DNA of 64,000 nt, taken from Thraustochytrium sp. TN22. Lineage: Eukaryota > Sar > Bigyra > Thraustochytrida > Thraustochytriidae. The stretch lies in contig JABLUY010000079.1 of the NCBI GenBank assembly GCA_013306675.1, forward strand, positions 62,001 through 126,000, written 5' to 3'. The notes beneath the pieces were generated by a model, which ran no database searches, was not told where the DNA came from, and saw nothing but the letters and a program-made list of their open reading frames with translations. Shown here piece by piece: positions 29,375 to 41,567 of this stretch. The position numbers and the translations under genes are program-made. Every line of letters starts with the position of its first letter. Position 1 is the stretch's first letter.

Positions 29375-32252
29375 CACTGGGTGCACGCACACTAGGCCTA
29401 CACATCAATACTGCAGTGCGCCGGCGGGCAGTGCTCGCGGCGCGCAGCCGGCCTCAGCCGGGCTGCCTGCCGCCCAAGAGCGCGCGCGTCGAGCGCTGCA
29501 CTGCACTTCACTGCACTGCACTGCACGGCACTGCACGGCATGATGACCCGAGGACTGCGCAGCGACAACATGCACATTAAGCATCGCGCTCTGCACGCAG
29601 GTGCAGCGAGCCTCGCTTCTGGTTGAAGCCCATGTACGAATAAGAACACGAGAGAAATGACGACGAGAGAAATCCCTGTTCTGCTGGCCGGCCAGGCGGG
29701 AAGACCTGGCCGTCCCTGGCCTCCTTGGCCCGGCCTTGCCGGTAGTTAGCTAGCTGCTGAGCAGTCTCAGTGAGCCGGGTTGAGCCTGGCAGCGTTTGGC
29801 AATCGGCGGCGCCGGCGGGCTCCTGCCAGCCGCCGCGCCAGCCGCGCCAGCCGCGCCAGCCGCGCCAGCTAGAGGCTCGCCGCCGGCGATCTGGCGCTTG
29901 GCCCCGACGGAGCGGTCCAAGACCTCTCTGGTCATGACGGGCGGCCGCCACGCGGCGCACGGCGACGGAAAGTACCAGCACTGGCAGCACGCAAGCCATC
30001 GGCCGGATTCGGCCCCGCAAGGAAGCAGCGACTCGACCCGAGCAACCTCGGCACTGCACTGCAAGCAAGCAAGCTATCTAGCTAGCAAGCAAGCAGGCAG
30101 GCAGGCAGGCAGGCACGTCGCCATACGGTAGCCGTAGCCGTGGTGAGTGAGGGCCACGACCGCATCCGGAGCTGCGCCACAGCGGCCACACGCACCGCCT
30201 TGGCTCACGTTGCGCGCCACCTGGCAGCCTGAGCCAGGCCTCAGGGCAGTGCTGGCCCGGGCCCGTGACCCGGTCACGATCCGCCGCTGCCGCTGCCGGA
30301 GCTTCCGCCGCCCGGCCGCCGTGGCCGCTTCCGCCGCCGCGTCAAGAGGCGAGGCGGCGGCCCAGCGGCCAGGCGGAGGCGCCGGAGCTCGGCCGTGGCC
30401 GCCGCCAGCACCTCAAAAGGCCAGCAAGCGCGCGAGCCGTGCAGAGACTTGCGCCGCGGGCGAGCGCCGCAGCCGCGCAGCGGGCCGGCCGCGGCGGCCG
30501 ACGGCGCTGCCGAGCCGCAGCACCCGCCTGCGATGGCGAGCGCCCGTCGGGCCTTCGCTACGCCTCCGCTCGCGCCGCGCCAGTGATGGGAGCAGCAGGC
30601 AGGCAGGCAGGCACGGGCAGCCTGGTTCGCCCAGCAGCGGCAGCTCCAGGCGCCGCCGTCGCAGCGGCCGGCCGCGCGCCGAGGCGACCCGACCCGGAGG
30701 CGAGCTGAGGCGAGCGGCGAGCGAGGCGTGTTTTGCAGCGGAGCGGCGCAGCCGAGGCCCTCTCTCTCTGCGTTTTGAAAGTCTCAATGCGATGCGTGGA
30801 ATGCGATCGAATTGTGACGTGAGCGCCGTGGTACGAGGCTGGACCAAGCCGCGCCGCCCGGACCGCGCGCCAGCCCACGGCCACTGCCCACGCGCCCGCA
30901 GCCGCGGCGAGGCGGGGCGAGGCGAGGCGAGGCGAGGCGAGGCAAGGCGAGGCGAGGCGGGGCGAGGCGAGGCGAGGAGGCCCGCCGGCGCCCGGGGCCC
31001 GCGGCCGCGGCCGCGCCACGCCCGCCGCCGCCGCGCTCGTCCTGCGCGCGCTCGCAGACTCGCAGACGCAAGCAAGCTCGCCACTAGGCCTAGCTAGCTA
31101 GCGCGCCCGCCGGCGCTCAGCCAGGTCAAACTCTCTCTCTCTCTGAGGCAGGCCGGCCAGGCCACTGCCAGGCGCGCGGGAAGGCGCGGGGAAGCGCGCG
31201 CAAGCGCGGAAGCGCGAGAGCGCGAGAGCGCGGCGCGAAAGCGCGAAAGCGCGAAAGCGCGAGAGCGCGGCGCGGCGAGGCGCGGCGAGGCGAGCGGCGG
31301 CGGCAGGCCTGCAAGTTGAACAAGGCGCACAAGGCAGCGAGCCTCGCTCGCTCGTACGCGCCAAATCTGGACCCGTCCGGGCGCAGAGGGCGCCCCCTCG
31401 GCGCGCGGCGCGCGAGGTTCCGCCGAGGGGGCGGCGCGGCGGCGCGCGGCCGCGGCGCGAGCAGCGGCGGCGCGCGCGGGGCCCAGTGGCGGCGCAACCG
31501 GCGGCTCAAGCCCGCGTCTCTTCTCAAGGTAGCTACTAGTAGCTAGCCTTTTTAGTCAGCAGCTAAGCAGGCTAAAAGCAGCAGCAGAGGCCGGGCCCGC
31601 CGCGCCGCCGCCAGGCCGGCCCGGAGGGCGCCAGAGCGGAGCGAGCGAGCGCGCGGCGGCGCGCGGCGCCGGCGGCGGCGGGCGGCGGCGAGCGCGGCGC
31701 GCGGCGGCGCGCGGGCGGCGCGCTGGAGAGGCGAGGCCGGCGAGGCGAGGCGAGGCGAGACGGGCGGGGCGCGGCGCGGCGCGGCGGCGGGCGGCGCGGC
31801 TGGCGGCGCAGCGCAGCCCCGCGCTGCGCGGCCGGCGCGCGGCGCGGGGCTCGTGGCGGCGGGCACGGCGGGCGCCTGCCTCACTCACTCACTCACTCAC
31901 GCACGCACGCACTGCCACTGTAGAACTGACTTACCCCTGCTTTCTTTTGACTTTCGGGAAGAGGGCCGGCGCACGGAGCATACGCCACGCACGGACGGCG
32001 GCACAGCATAGCATAGCCTAATTGCGCGCGACCGAGGGTCGCGCCGGCGCGCCGCGGGAGAGCGGCGGCGAGGCGCCCGCCGCCGCCCGCGGGCTGCGAG
32101 GCCCGCGCGCGCGCGCCCCCCCCCCCCGCCCCGCTCGCGCTCGTACGCGCTCGCGCCCCCCCCCCCTCCCGGCGCGGCCGGCCGGCCGGCCGGCTGGTTT
32201 GAACTGAAGTGATCGATTGGACGGGTCGGGTCGATCCAAGCAGGTGGCCGTC
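29375..32252. other. 2.9 kb gene-poor region upstream of the first CBP/HAC gene
   Basis: No supported gene. It holds TGCAC/ACTGC pentamers (about 29497-29545 and 30050-30065), GCAG tetramers (30086-30115), GGCGA pentamers (about 30905-30990), an array of GCGCGAAA (31233-31264), CACT then CACG tetramers (31880-31912) and two poly-C tracts (C12 at 32116-32127, C11 at 32156-32166). Its right end is the presumed promoter and leader of the acetyltransferase gene. Confidence 0.6.
31233..31264. promoter_or_regulatory. Tandem GCGCGAAA octamers (E2F-consensus-like)
   Basis: Three perfect GCGCGAAA units and one GCGCGAGA in tandem. The reverse complement TTTCGCGC is the classic E2F/DP binding site. They may be a simple-sequence array only; binding is not shown. 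Confidence 0.3.
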
Positions 32253-33709
32253 ATGATGCGCGCGTCGGAGCAGGGGAGCGCGCTCCCCGCGACGGCGGCG
32301 GCCGGCGCGCAGGCGGGCGCGAGGTCCTACGCGGCGGCCGGCCCACCGCCCGCGCAGAACGAGCACGCCGCGCGGGACCCGCGCGGGCCGTACTCGGGAT
32401 ACCACGGCGCCGACGACCATCGCAGGACACAGCAGCAGCCTCAGCCGCAGCCCGATCACCAACGCGACCACGACCACTCCCGGCCGCCGCACCCACACGC
32501 GCACCAGCACCAGCACCAGCATCAGCACACCCACACGCACCAGTACCACGACGCCGGCGGCGCGGTCGGCACGCCGCCGCCGCCACCACCGCCTCCCGCA
32601 GACGGCTACCACAGAAATGATCGCAGCCTGGGCCACCGCGCCTATTCGATCGACTCGGCGTCCTCGGCGCACCGTCGCCAGCAGCACCAGCAGCATGAGC
32701 CGCAGCACTGGTCGCCCCCGCCGGCGGCCAGCCCGCACCACTCGCAAATGAAGGCGGAGTCCGGGCCGTTTCACGCAGGCGCTCCAAGACCACCGCCGCC
32801 GCAGCAACAGCAGCAACAGCAGCAACAACAAGCACGGCCCAGGCCTTGGCACAACCCTGCACAGGATAAACCGATGCGCATGGAACGCGTTCAATACATC
32901 CAGCGCTACATGCTCAACCGCCAGGGTGGCAACAACGCGCTCGCCAGCGCTCGCGACCGCATCGTGCGCTTCTCACAGCACCTCGAGGGCATCATCTACT
33001 ATGGAGCAAGCTCTCGCGAGGAGTACCTTAGCGAGGCTTTTATGAAGTCTACATTCAAGACCGAGGTGGCACAGACCCGGGCTCGCCAACAACAGCATCA
33101 AGCCGCGCTCCGCCAGCGGCAGCAGCAGCAGCAGCGGCAGCAGCAGCAGCAGCAGCAGCAGCGGCCTCAACAGCAACAGCACGGCAGCCAGGGCCCTGCG
33201 GCGAGCGAGAGCTCGCTGCAAGAGCCTCCCTCGACACCGCTGTCGCCGCCGTTGTCGCCGCCGCCGCCCCCTCCATCACATCAGCCGCCACCGCCGCCGC
33301 CGCCTCATCAACCGCCGCAGTCGCAGCCACAAACACAGGCGCAGCCACAAACACAGGCGCAGCAGCAGCAGGCGTCCGGCGCGAGAGCGGCAGCAAACAC
33401 GCGGACCCAGAGTCAGATCCGCTGGCTCATGATGCTCCTGCATTCGTCCCGATGCCCTATGGTCCCGCCGCGAGTGTGCCCGCAACGTGAGTGCGCCAAG
33501 TTCAAGGAGATCCTCGCACACGTCAAGACCTGCTCGGCAAGTCACCCGCGCACGTTCGTTTGCTCCTACCCGCAATGCAACACCACCAAGCGGCTCCTTC
33601 AGCACTACAAGGACTGCCCGCCCACCAAGCAGTGCATCCTCTGCCAGCCCGTGCGGACCCACTTTCAAAGGTTGGCGCGTCATCACCATCAGCAGCAGCA
33701 ACAGCGCCG

Positions 33710-33741
<32 letters not shown>

Positions 33742-34324
33742 TGCAGCAGCAGCATGGGCCGAGGGGTGCTCCACCGCCGCCACCGCCGCCGCCGCAGTTG
33801 ACGGAACAACAGCAAGCGAATGGGCCGCCGCCGCCGCCGCCGCCATCTACGTCGCTACCGCTCGGGGCTGCCAGCACGCCGGACAGGGTTCTTTTGGAAA
33901 AGGCGCAGGCCGAGTGCCGCGCCGCCCAAGAGTACGCGCGCGAGCAGGAAGAAAAGGTGCGGCGACTCGAGGAGCAGCTCGCAGAGCTGAGGAGGCAGAC
34001 CGCGGGCCTTGTCAACTTTCAGAATGGCGTCCGCAGGGAACAGACCGAGTCGGGCTTCGAGAAGGCGCACATGGACGACCCGCCGCGGACGCACAGCCAG
34101 CCAGTGGAGCTGTCCCCGTCCGAGAGCGAGACTGGCCCGCGCCCGTGGGGGGCGCAGCAGGTCTCGTACGCGGCGGCGCCGCCCTCGTATTCACACAGCG
34201 ACGATCGCACACCGCCCATGCAGCGGCCGCAGCCTCAACCTCATTCGGGCTACTCGAGCTCGTCCGAGCCCGTGTCGACCGATCAGTCGCACGCGTCGCG
34301 ACAGGGCGTGCCGTCGCAGCCACC

Positions 34325-34363
<39 letters not shown>

Positions 34364-37300
34364 CGACAGTCCCCCGCCGCAGGCGCAGCAGCCCCAACCA
34401 CAGGCCGCTGCGCAGACGCCGACGCAGCAGCAGCCCAAGCCGGAAGTGCCGTCGGCGCAGCACACCCCGCAGACGCCGAACGCGGCGCCGGTCCGCTTGC
34501 CCCCGCAGCAGGATCTCCAGCAAAAGCAAGCCTTGCAGCGCAAGCAGACGCTGGCGCAAAATGGGCTCGTGTCAGCGATCAACCTCCTCCACCGCGACGA
34601 CATCAAGAACCACATCGCATCCCTCGTGCGGTTCAGCACCGAGATCAAACCGAACGAGCTGCGCGGGCGGCTGACGCCCCTGCTGGCGCGGCAGATGGAG
34701 CTGCAGTTCTCGTACATCTTCCGCAAACCGGTGGACCCGGTGGCCATGGGTATTCCAGACTATTTTGACGTCATCAAGAAGCCCATGGACCTGATGACCA
34801 TCAAGCGGCAGCTGGAGGCCAACTACTACCGCACGATGAAGGCTTTCAAGGAGGACGTCCTTTTGGTGTACAACAATGCCATCCTGTACAATCCCGAGTC
34901 GACGGACGGCTGTGGCGTGCGCGAGATTGCCCAGGAGTACGCGCAGATCTTCATCGAAGACTACAATAACCTGCTCTTCAAGCTCAAGGCCAGCGAGGCC
35001 GCCAAACGCACCAACCCAGAGGCCTGCCGGCTCTGCGGCGGCGGCCAGTTCCTCTTCGAGCCGCCCGTGTTCTTCTGCCATACTTGCAAGCAGAAAATCC
35101 GCCGAGGCAAGCGCTTCTACATGACGCCCGACTCGAAGATGTTCTGGTGCACGGGCTGCCACAATAGCCTGCGCGGACCCATTGAGCTCGAAGACGGCAC
35201 CAAAGTGGACAAGTCGGCGCTCAAGGAGAAGGACAACTCTGAGGACACGGAGGAGTCCTGGGTCCAGTGCAACCAGTGCCATAGGTGGAACCACCAGATC
35301 TGCGCCATGTTCAACGGCCGCAGCAGCATGGGCAAAGCCAGCCACTACTTTTGCCCCATGTGCATTCTGCGCGAGTTCGACAACTCGGGCAAGGACCGCA
35401 TCCCGGACGCCGTCTCGCGCGGTGCCGGCACCAAGGGCCTGCGCGCCAAGGACCTGCCGCGCACGCGCTTCGGCGACTTCATCGAGGACCAAATAAACAA
35501 GCGGGTCGCCTCCGAGTACAAGCGCGAGGCCGCGCGCCGCCACCTGCGTCCAGGCGACCTGCCGCAAGCCGGTTCGCTTACGGTGCGCGTCGTGCTGCAC
35601 AAGGACACGGCCGTCATCCCTCGCTCCAACCTCTCGCGCGTCTACAAGAACGAGCCCTTCAAGTACCCGGAGGCCTTTCCGCACAAGGTCAAGTGCGTGC
35701 TGCTCTTCCAGAGCATCGACGGCCTCGACGTCCTGCTCTTTGCGCTCTACACGCAGTCCTACGGCTCTGACTGCCCGGAGCCCAACGCGCGCACGCTGTA
35801 CATTGCCTACTTGGACTCGGTCTTTTACATGGAGCCTCGCTTTCTGCGCACGCCCATTTACCAGGAGCTCCTGCTCGCCACCATCGAGTACGAGAAGCAG
35901 CGGGGCATCACCAAGACCTACATTTGGGCGTGCCCGCCCATGGCCGGCGACGACTACATTCTGCACTGCCACCCGCGCGAGCAGAAGACGCAAAAGGTCG
36001 ACATGCTGCGTGCTTGGTACTGGAACCTGCTCGAAGACGCGCGGAAGCGCGGCGTGGTATGCTCGGTCGACAACCTCTACGACGGCTGCCTGCGCCGCCT
36101 CTGCAACCCGTGCGGCGCGCCCAACTTCGAGGGCGACTACTGGCCCGGCCTGGCGGAGCAAGCCATTCTGGACCTCGAGAAGAACCGCACTGACCCCAAG
36201 GGCTTGGCGCTGCGCGCGCAGCGCGCCATCATGCGCAGCAAGACCATGCCGGACGGAACCATGATCGCGGTGCCCTCCAAGTCCAAGAAGTCGCGCGGAA
36301 GCAGCACCAAGAAGAAGTCCAAGACCAAGTCCAAGTCGCGCAGTCGGGCCTCGGATGCCGGAAGCGTCGGCGGCTCATCACAGTCGCTCAACAAGCTCTC
36401 CAAGCGCAGGGCTGATTCCACGGCAGGCGAGGATCCTGCCAACGCCAGCGGCGGCGCCAACAACAGCACCGCCAACCTCAACGCGGAGGGCGGCGGCAAC
36501 GTTGCCGAGCCCGCGGCCGCCAACGCCGAGGACGCAGATGCGGCGGCCGGTGCGCCGGCGGCCGGCGCAGACCCCTTGTGGCCGCCGCCGCCCCCAGCCA
36601 AATGGGTCGAGCTTCCGCAGCAGGACGCGCTCACGACCAAGATCGGCGACTACATTCGCCAGATGAAGGAGGACTTCTTTGTCGTGCACCTGTACCACAT
36701 CTGCGCCGAGTGCAACGACGACCTCAACAAGCCAGACCAGCTCTTTTGGCTGCCCAAGCGGTACACGGACGGCATGGGCTCGCTCGATGTGCACAAGAAG
36801 CGGTACTCGCCACCTTACGCGCTCTGCAACTCGTGCTACTGCAAGGCTTACGTTGCAGAGCACGGCTCGCCGCCCATCATCCGCCCGCCGCCGACTCTCG
36901 AGGAGCGCAAGGAAAAGGAGGAGGCCATGGCCAAGGCCGCCAAGGACGGCGCCAGTAGTGCCGAGGCCGCAGCCGGCGGCAAGCGTGCGTCGACGGACGC
37001 CCAGATGCCCCCCGTGGCCAAGCGTGCCAAGCTGGACGTCGGTTCCGGCGGCGCTGGTGCTAGTGCCAATGTTGGGACGCCCCTCCAGAGCCCGCGCTTG
37101 GGACCCGCTTCGAGCTCTGTGGAAGTGCGAGGAGCGGGATCTGGCAACGGCGGCGGCGTCGGCAGCACCAGCACCAGCACCTCCGCCAATGGCAGCGGCG
37201 GCAACAGCAACAACCTGGCTCGGGCGGCCGGGTCGACGCAGAGCCCGCGCGTCAAGCAGGAATCAGGCTCGGGCGTCACGCCCGAGCGCAAGTCAGACGA

Positions 37301-38261
37301 GCAGCACATGACGCCGTCCACGGCTGCGGACTGCTCCGAAGCCGCCGAGGAGCACGAGGCCGCCGAGAAGGGCGTGCGCACCCTGGAGACGGAGGAGCGC
37401 ATCCTGCCGCCCGGCCAGCGTGCCGTGCCGCAGAACCCTTGGCTCACGCGGCCCTGCGACCTGGACGACATGATCGTGCGCCGCGCCTACGTGGAGCCTG
37501 TCACCACGGACCCAGACCCGCTCATGGACTGCCAGTTCCTCGACAACCGCAACCAGTTCCTCTCGCTCTGCCAGTCCAACAACTACCAATTCGACCAGCT
37601 CCGCCGCGCCAAGCACACGAGCATGATGGTCCTTTACCACCTGCACAACCCAGACCAGCCCGCCTTCCCCCGGCTTTGCGCCATTTGCTCGCTCGAAATC
37701 AAGGACCCCGACTGGTTCGGCTGCACCGAGTGCGAGTCGTACGAGGTCTGCTCCGAGTGCGCGAAGACCGCCAAGCACGAGCACCCGCTTCAGAAGCGCT
37801 CCGTCGGCAAGGAGGCCAAGGATCTCGCCAACCAGCAGGCGCGCCAGGACATCTTTCACGCCTACATGCGCTTGCTCGAGCACTCCTGCGCCTGCGTCAA
37901 AGCCAACTGCGACTACCCCAAGTGCGCCCAGCTCAAGGAGCGCCTCGAGCACTGGCGAGGCTGCCCCGTGCGCCAGCCCGGCGCCTGCCCTCGCTGCAAG
38001 GGCGTCAACCGCCTCATCCAAGCCCACGCCCTCCGCTGCCGCTTCCCCATGGGGCGCTGTCCCGTCCCCCGCTGCACCAATATTCGCGCCGCCCAACGCC
38101 GCCAAGAGGCCGCGGCGCAAGACCGCCGCATCATGGCGCGCCACGAGATCGAGCAGCAGGTCCCACCTGGGGGTTCGCCGCCGCTGCCGCGGCAGCAGCC
38201 GGCTCACGCCGTGGGCCACAACGCGCCCCTGGCCCCCATGATGGCCCCTGCCGTACAATGA
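32253..38261 (+). CDS. CBP/p300-HAC-type histone acetyltransferase, paralogue 1
   Basis: 2,002 residues from ATG 32253 (a second ATG follows directly). Domains in order: Q/H/P-rich N-terminus; KIX-like segment (about 195-280); TAZ1 (about 384-479, CPMVPPRVCPQRECAKF...CSYPQC); coiled coil (545-586); bromodomain (about 797-911, PDYFDVIKKPMDL, YNNAILYNP); PHD/RING region (925-1040); KAT11 core (about 1060-1310). The HAT residues correspond to p300 Asp1399 (AYLDS), Arg1410 (FLRT), Trp1436 (IWACPP) and Tyr1467 (AWYW). A Lys/Ser-rich NLS-like stretch (1340-1366) follows, then a plant-HAC-like zinc insert (FFVVHLYHICAEC), a low-complexity spacer, the HAT C-terminal strand block (DPDPLMDCQFLDNR...RAKHTSMMVLYHLH), ZZ (1796-1850) and TAZ2 (1860-1952). 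It is a nuclear coactivator acetylating histones, tandem with paralogue 2. Confidence 0.96.
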
Positions 38262-39800
38262 TTTGACCCGAGTCGAGCACCCCTGGACATGCATTCCTCC
38301 AGCGCTCCTCTGTGCTAACAACCACCGCAAGCTGCACTCTTGCAGCTTGCACACTTTTCATCGCTAACTATTGTTCTTTATCTCGCCTGACAGGCTGAGG
38401 AATCAGTGAGGATGGAGGGAGTTGCCTCTTGCAAACGCCGATTCAATGACGCTTCCTGATCCGAGCAGTCGCTTCACCACTTCCATGTGGAATGTGCCAT
38501 CAGCCACAGCGGTGGTGCGAGCAATTTTATGCGAGCAATCCTATGCGAGCAGCCAGATGCGAGCAGCCAGATGCGAGCAGCCAGATGCGAGCAGCCAGGT
38601 GCGAGCAGCCAGATGCGAGCAGCGAAATGCAGACGGAAACAGTTGTGGAAGCTCCTTTGATGAGTGGGCGTCCCTTGCAAGTCCGGTGCAAGCTGAGCTT
38701 CAGGTCGGCTAGTTTCCGAAGTGAGCTGCAGGCTTTTGTCTCCGAGCAGGAGCTATGGAGCTGCCTTTTCCATCGAGATACGTTTCCAGTCGAGCTTGTC
38801 ACCAAGCACGCCAGCCGAGCCCGTCGCCGAGCACGCCATCAAAGGTCTCAAACGCAGGTCCCGACTCGGGGGCCCTTGAGGGAACCAGCTCCCACCTGTT
38901 CTCCACGGTCCGCTCCGCGCGAAGGCCTCTCACGAGCCGGCCTCACGCTGCGCTGGAGCTGCGCTCTGCTTCCAGGCTGCCGGGCTCAGGCCGAGGGTCG
39001 CTCCATGGCTTCGCGAGAGGTTACTGCGCATGCGGCAGTGCAGCAGCAGCAAAGACCTGCTGCAATCCGGGTCTTGCGCGGCGTCTGCGAGGCCGCCGGC
39101 ACGCCGACGGAAAGAGGCCCAAGAAGAGGCGCATCCGGCCCGTAAGGCGGCGCGGTTAAGGCGGCGGGCGCCGGGCACGCGAGGAGAGCGGCGGCGGCAA
39201 ACAAAACGAAGCGAAGCCCGCGCGGCGGCGGCGGCGGCGCGGCGGCGGCGGCGGCGGCGGGCGGCGGCGCGGCGCGCGGCGCGCGGCGCGGCGCGGGCGC
39301 GGCGGCGCGGCGGGGGCGCGGCCGGCGGGCGCGCGGCGGGGCGGCGGCGCGGGGGCGGATCCGCGGCGAGTGATACGATTTTTCCTCGGGTGAGCTAACC
39401 AGCCGCGCGGGCGCGAGCGCGCGCGGGCGCGCGCGGGCGCGGGCGGCGGCGCGAGCGCGCGGCGCGGGCGCGGGCGCGCCGGCTCGACCTCCCGGCTGCC
39501 CCCGGCGCGGCGGGCGCGGCGCGCGCGCGCGCGGCGGCGCGGAGCGCCAGCGCGGAGGCCCGGCGCGGCCGGCCTCCGTTAGGGCGCTAAGCAGGCAAGC
39601 AAGGCGCCGCGTGGCGCGCCACGAGAAGGGGCGAGCAGGAGCGCAGGCGGAGAACAAGCGCCGCGGGAGCGCGGCGCGCGGCCAGGGCGGGCGAGCAGGT
39701 GCGCGATCGCGCGATCGCGCAGCGGCAGGTGGCGCGCGCACGTCCGTGAGCGCCGCTCCGGTAAGAGTGTGAGGGAGCGCGGGAGGAGCGCCAGGAGCAC
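38262..39800. other. 1.5 kb region between the two CBP/HAC paralogues
   Basis: No supported gene. It contains the 14-bp array at 38516-38627, a long CGG/GCG-rich stretch (about 39220-39560) and a GC-rich leader before ATG 39801. The terminator of paralogue 1 and the promoter of paralogue 2 must lie here. Confidence 0.6.
38516..38627 (+). repeat. 14-bp tandem array, 8 units
   Basis: Eight head-to-tail units of TGCGAGCAGCCAGA. The first two and the last are diverged (CAATTTTA, CAATCCTA and CAGCGAAA endings); the central five are nearly identical. Confidence 0.9.
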
Positions 39801-41536
39801 ATGAGCCACCAGGGCGGATACCCGCCGGGCGGCGGTGCGCCGCCGCCGCCTCCCGGCCAGCACGGGCAGCGGTCGTCCGGCCAGGGCATGTACGGAGGGC
39901 CGCCGCCGCAGTATGCGCATCATCAGCAGTACGCGCAAGGCTACGGCGGCCAGGGCAACATGCCGCCGCACCATTCCTCGTCCCACCAGCAGCAGCAGCA
40001 GCAGCAGCAGCATCCGCAGCACCGCATGCAGGGTAGGCAGCCCTCATACGGCTCCTCGCAGCAGCCGCAGCAGCAGAGCTCGCAGCACGGCCATTACGGG
40101 TCCTCGTCCCAACAGGGCCCCCCGCCGCAGCAGTCCCAGTCCCAGTCCCAGTCCGGGGCGCCGCATCCATCGCAGGGCGGCGGCGGCGGCGGCGGCGGCG
40201 GCGGCCAGGTACCTTCGTCCACGTCATGGCAGGACCCGTCGCGTGACTATGATATGCGCCGCCAGATGATCGCCCAGATCGTGCGACTCTTGCAGCAGCG
40301 CAAGCCCGACGCGCCGCGCGAGTGGCTGCAGAAGCTGCCGGACATGGCACGCCGCCTCGAGGACAAGCTGTACCGCTATGCCAAGTCTGAGGGCGAGTAC
40401 AAGGACAAGCATTCTCTCAAACAGCGTCTGCAGTTCATCGCCATGCGTATGGCGGAGCATCGGGCGCCCACGCAGCCCGGTGGCGGTCCGCCTCCTCCGC
40501 AGAACATCGGCCCCGTGCACGGCGCCGGCCCAGTGCACGCTGGCCGTCCTTCGCAGCCCTATCCTGGCGCCAACGGCGGGAGCAGCGGCGGCCCCGGCTC
40601 GCAGCCGTCTTCGCAGCCGCAGCAACAGCAGCAGCAGCAGCAGCAGCCGCCGCCGCCGCCACAGCAGCAACAGCAACAGCAGTCTTCCTCGCAGTCGCAG
40701 CCGCAGCAGCAGCAGCAGCAGGCAGCGCAGCAGGGCGGACGACCCCCGCAGGGCCTTTCGCCGAGCGCACCGAGCCAAGGCGCAGGCCCGAACGGCGCTC
40801 CGGGGGGGCAGCGCACCCAGGCTCAAGGCGGACGCCCGCAGCCCAGCCGTGCACAGCAGACGCAGGTGCTCCGCCAACAGCAGCAGCGCCTTCTTCTCCT
40901 TCGCCACGCGTCCAAGTGCCCGATCGAGGAACCGGACGTTTGCCCGCACACGCCGCATTGTAAGCAGATGAAAGGCCTGTGGAAACACATCGCCAAGTGC
41001 AAGGATCGCCAATGCCAGTATCCGCACTGTGTCTCCTCGCGCTTTGTGCTCTCGCACTATCATCGGTGTGACAAGCCTCATTGCGAGGTCTGCCGCCCCG
41101 TCAAGGAGGCCATCCAGCGCCAGAGCCAGATGCAGCAGCAACAACAGCAGCAAGGGGGGCAGGGCCAGCAGCAGGGCCAGCAGAGGTCCAAGCCTTCCCT
41201 TTCAATGGGCGGCGCGCGTCCGGTTTGGACTGATGCATCGGCTCCGCAGCACCCGTCTTCGCAGCAACAGCAGCACAGTACGTCTGCCACACCTCCCCCT
41301 CCTCCCCCTTCGCACCTCGCGTCCGGCGGTGGAGGTGGCGACAACTCTCAGCGCGAGCTGATTGAGAAGCTCGAGCGCGAGCGCCGCGCTGCCGAGGAGG
41401 CCGCCCGCGCCCAGACGGAGAAGGTGCGGCAGCTCGAGGAGAAGATGAAGGAGCTCCAGCGCAATCAGATGTATCAGGCTCCTCCTCAGCAGCAGCAGCA
41501 GCAGCAGCAGTCCCCTCCTCCGCCGCCGCCGCCGCC

Positions 41537-41567
<31 letters not shown>

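Noticed and set aside
29577-31884. Arg/Pro/Ala-rich frames in the 29.4-32.2 kb gap
   Set aside because: Frames on both strands have the composition expected from GC-rich simple repeats and no conserved motif.
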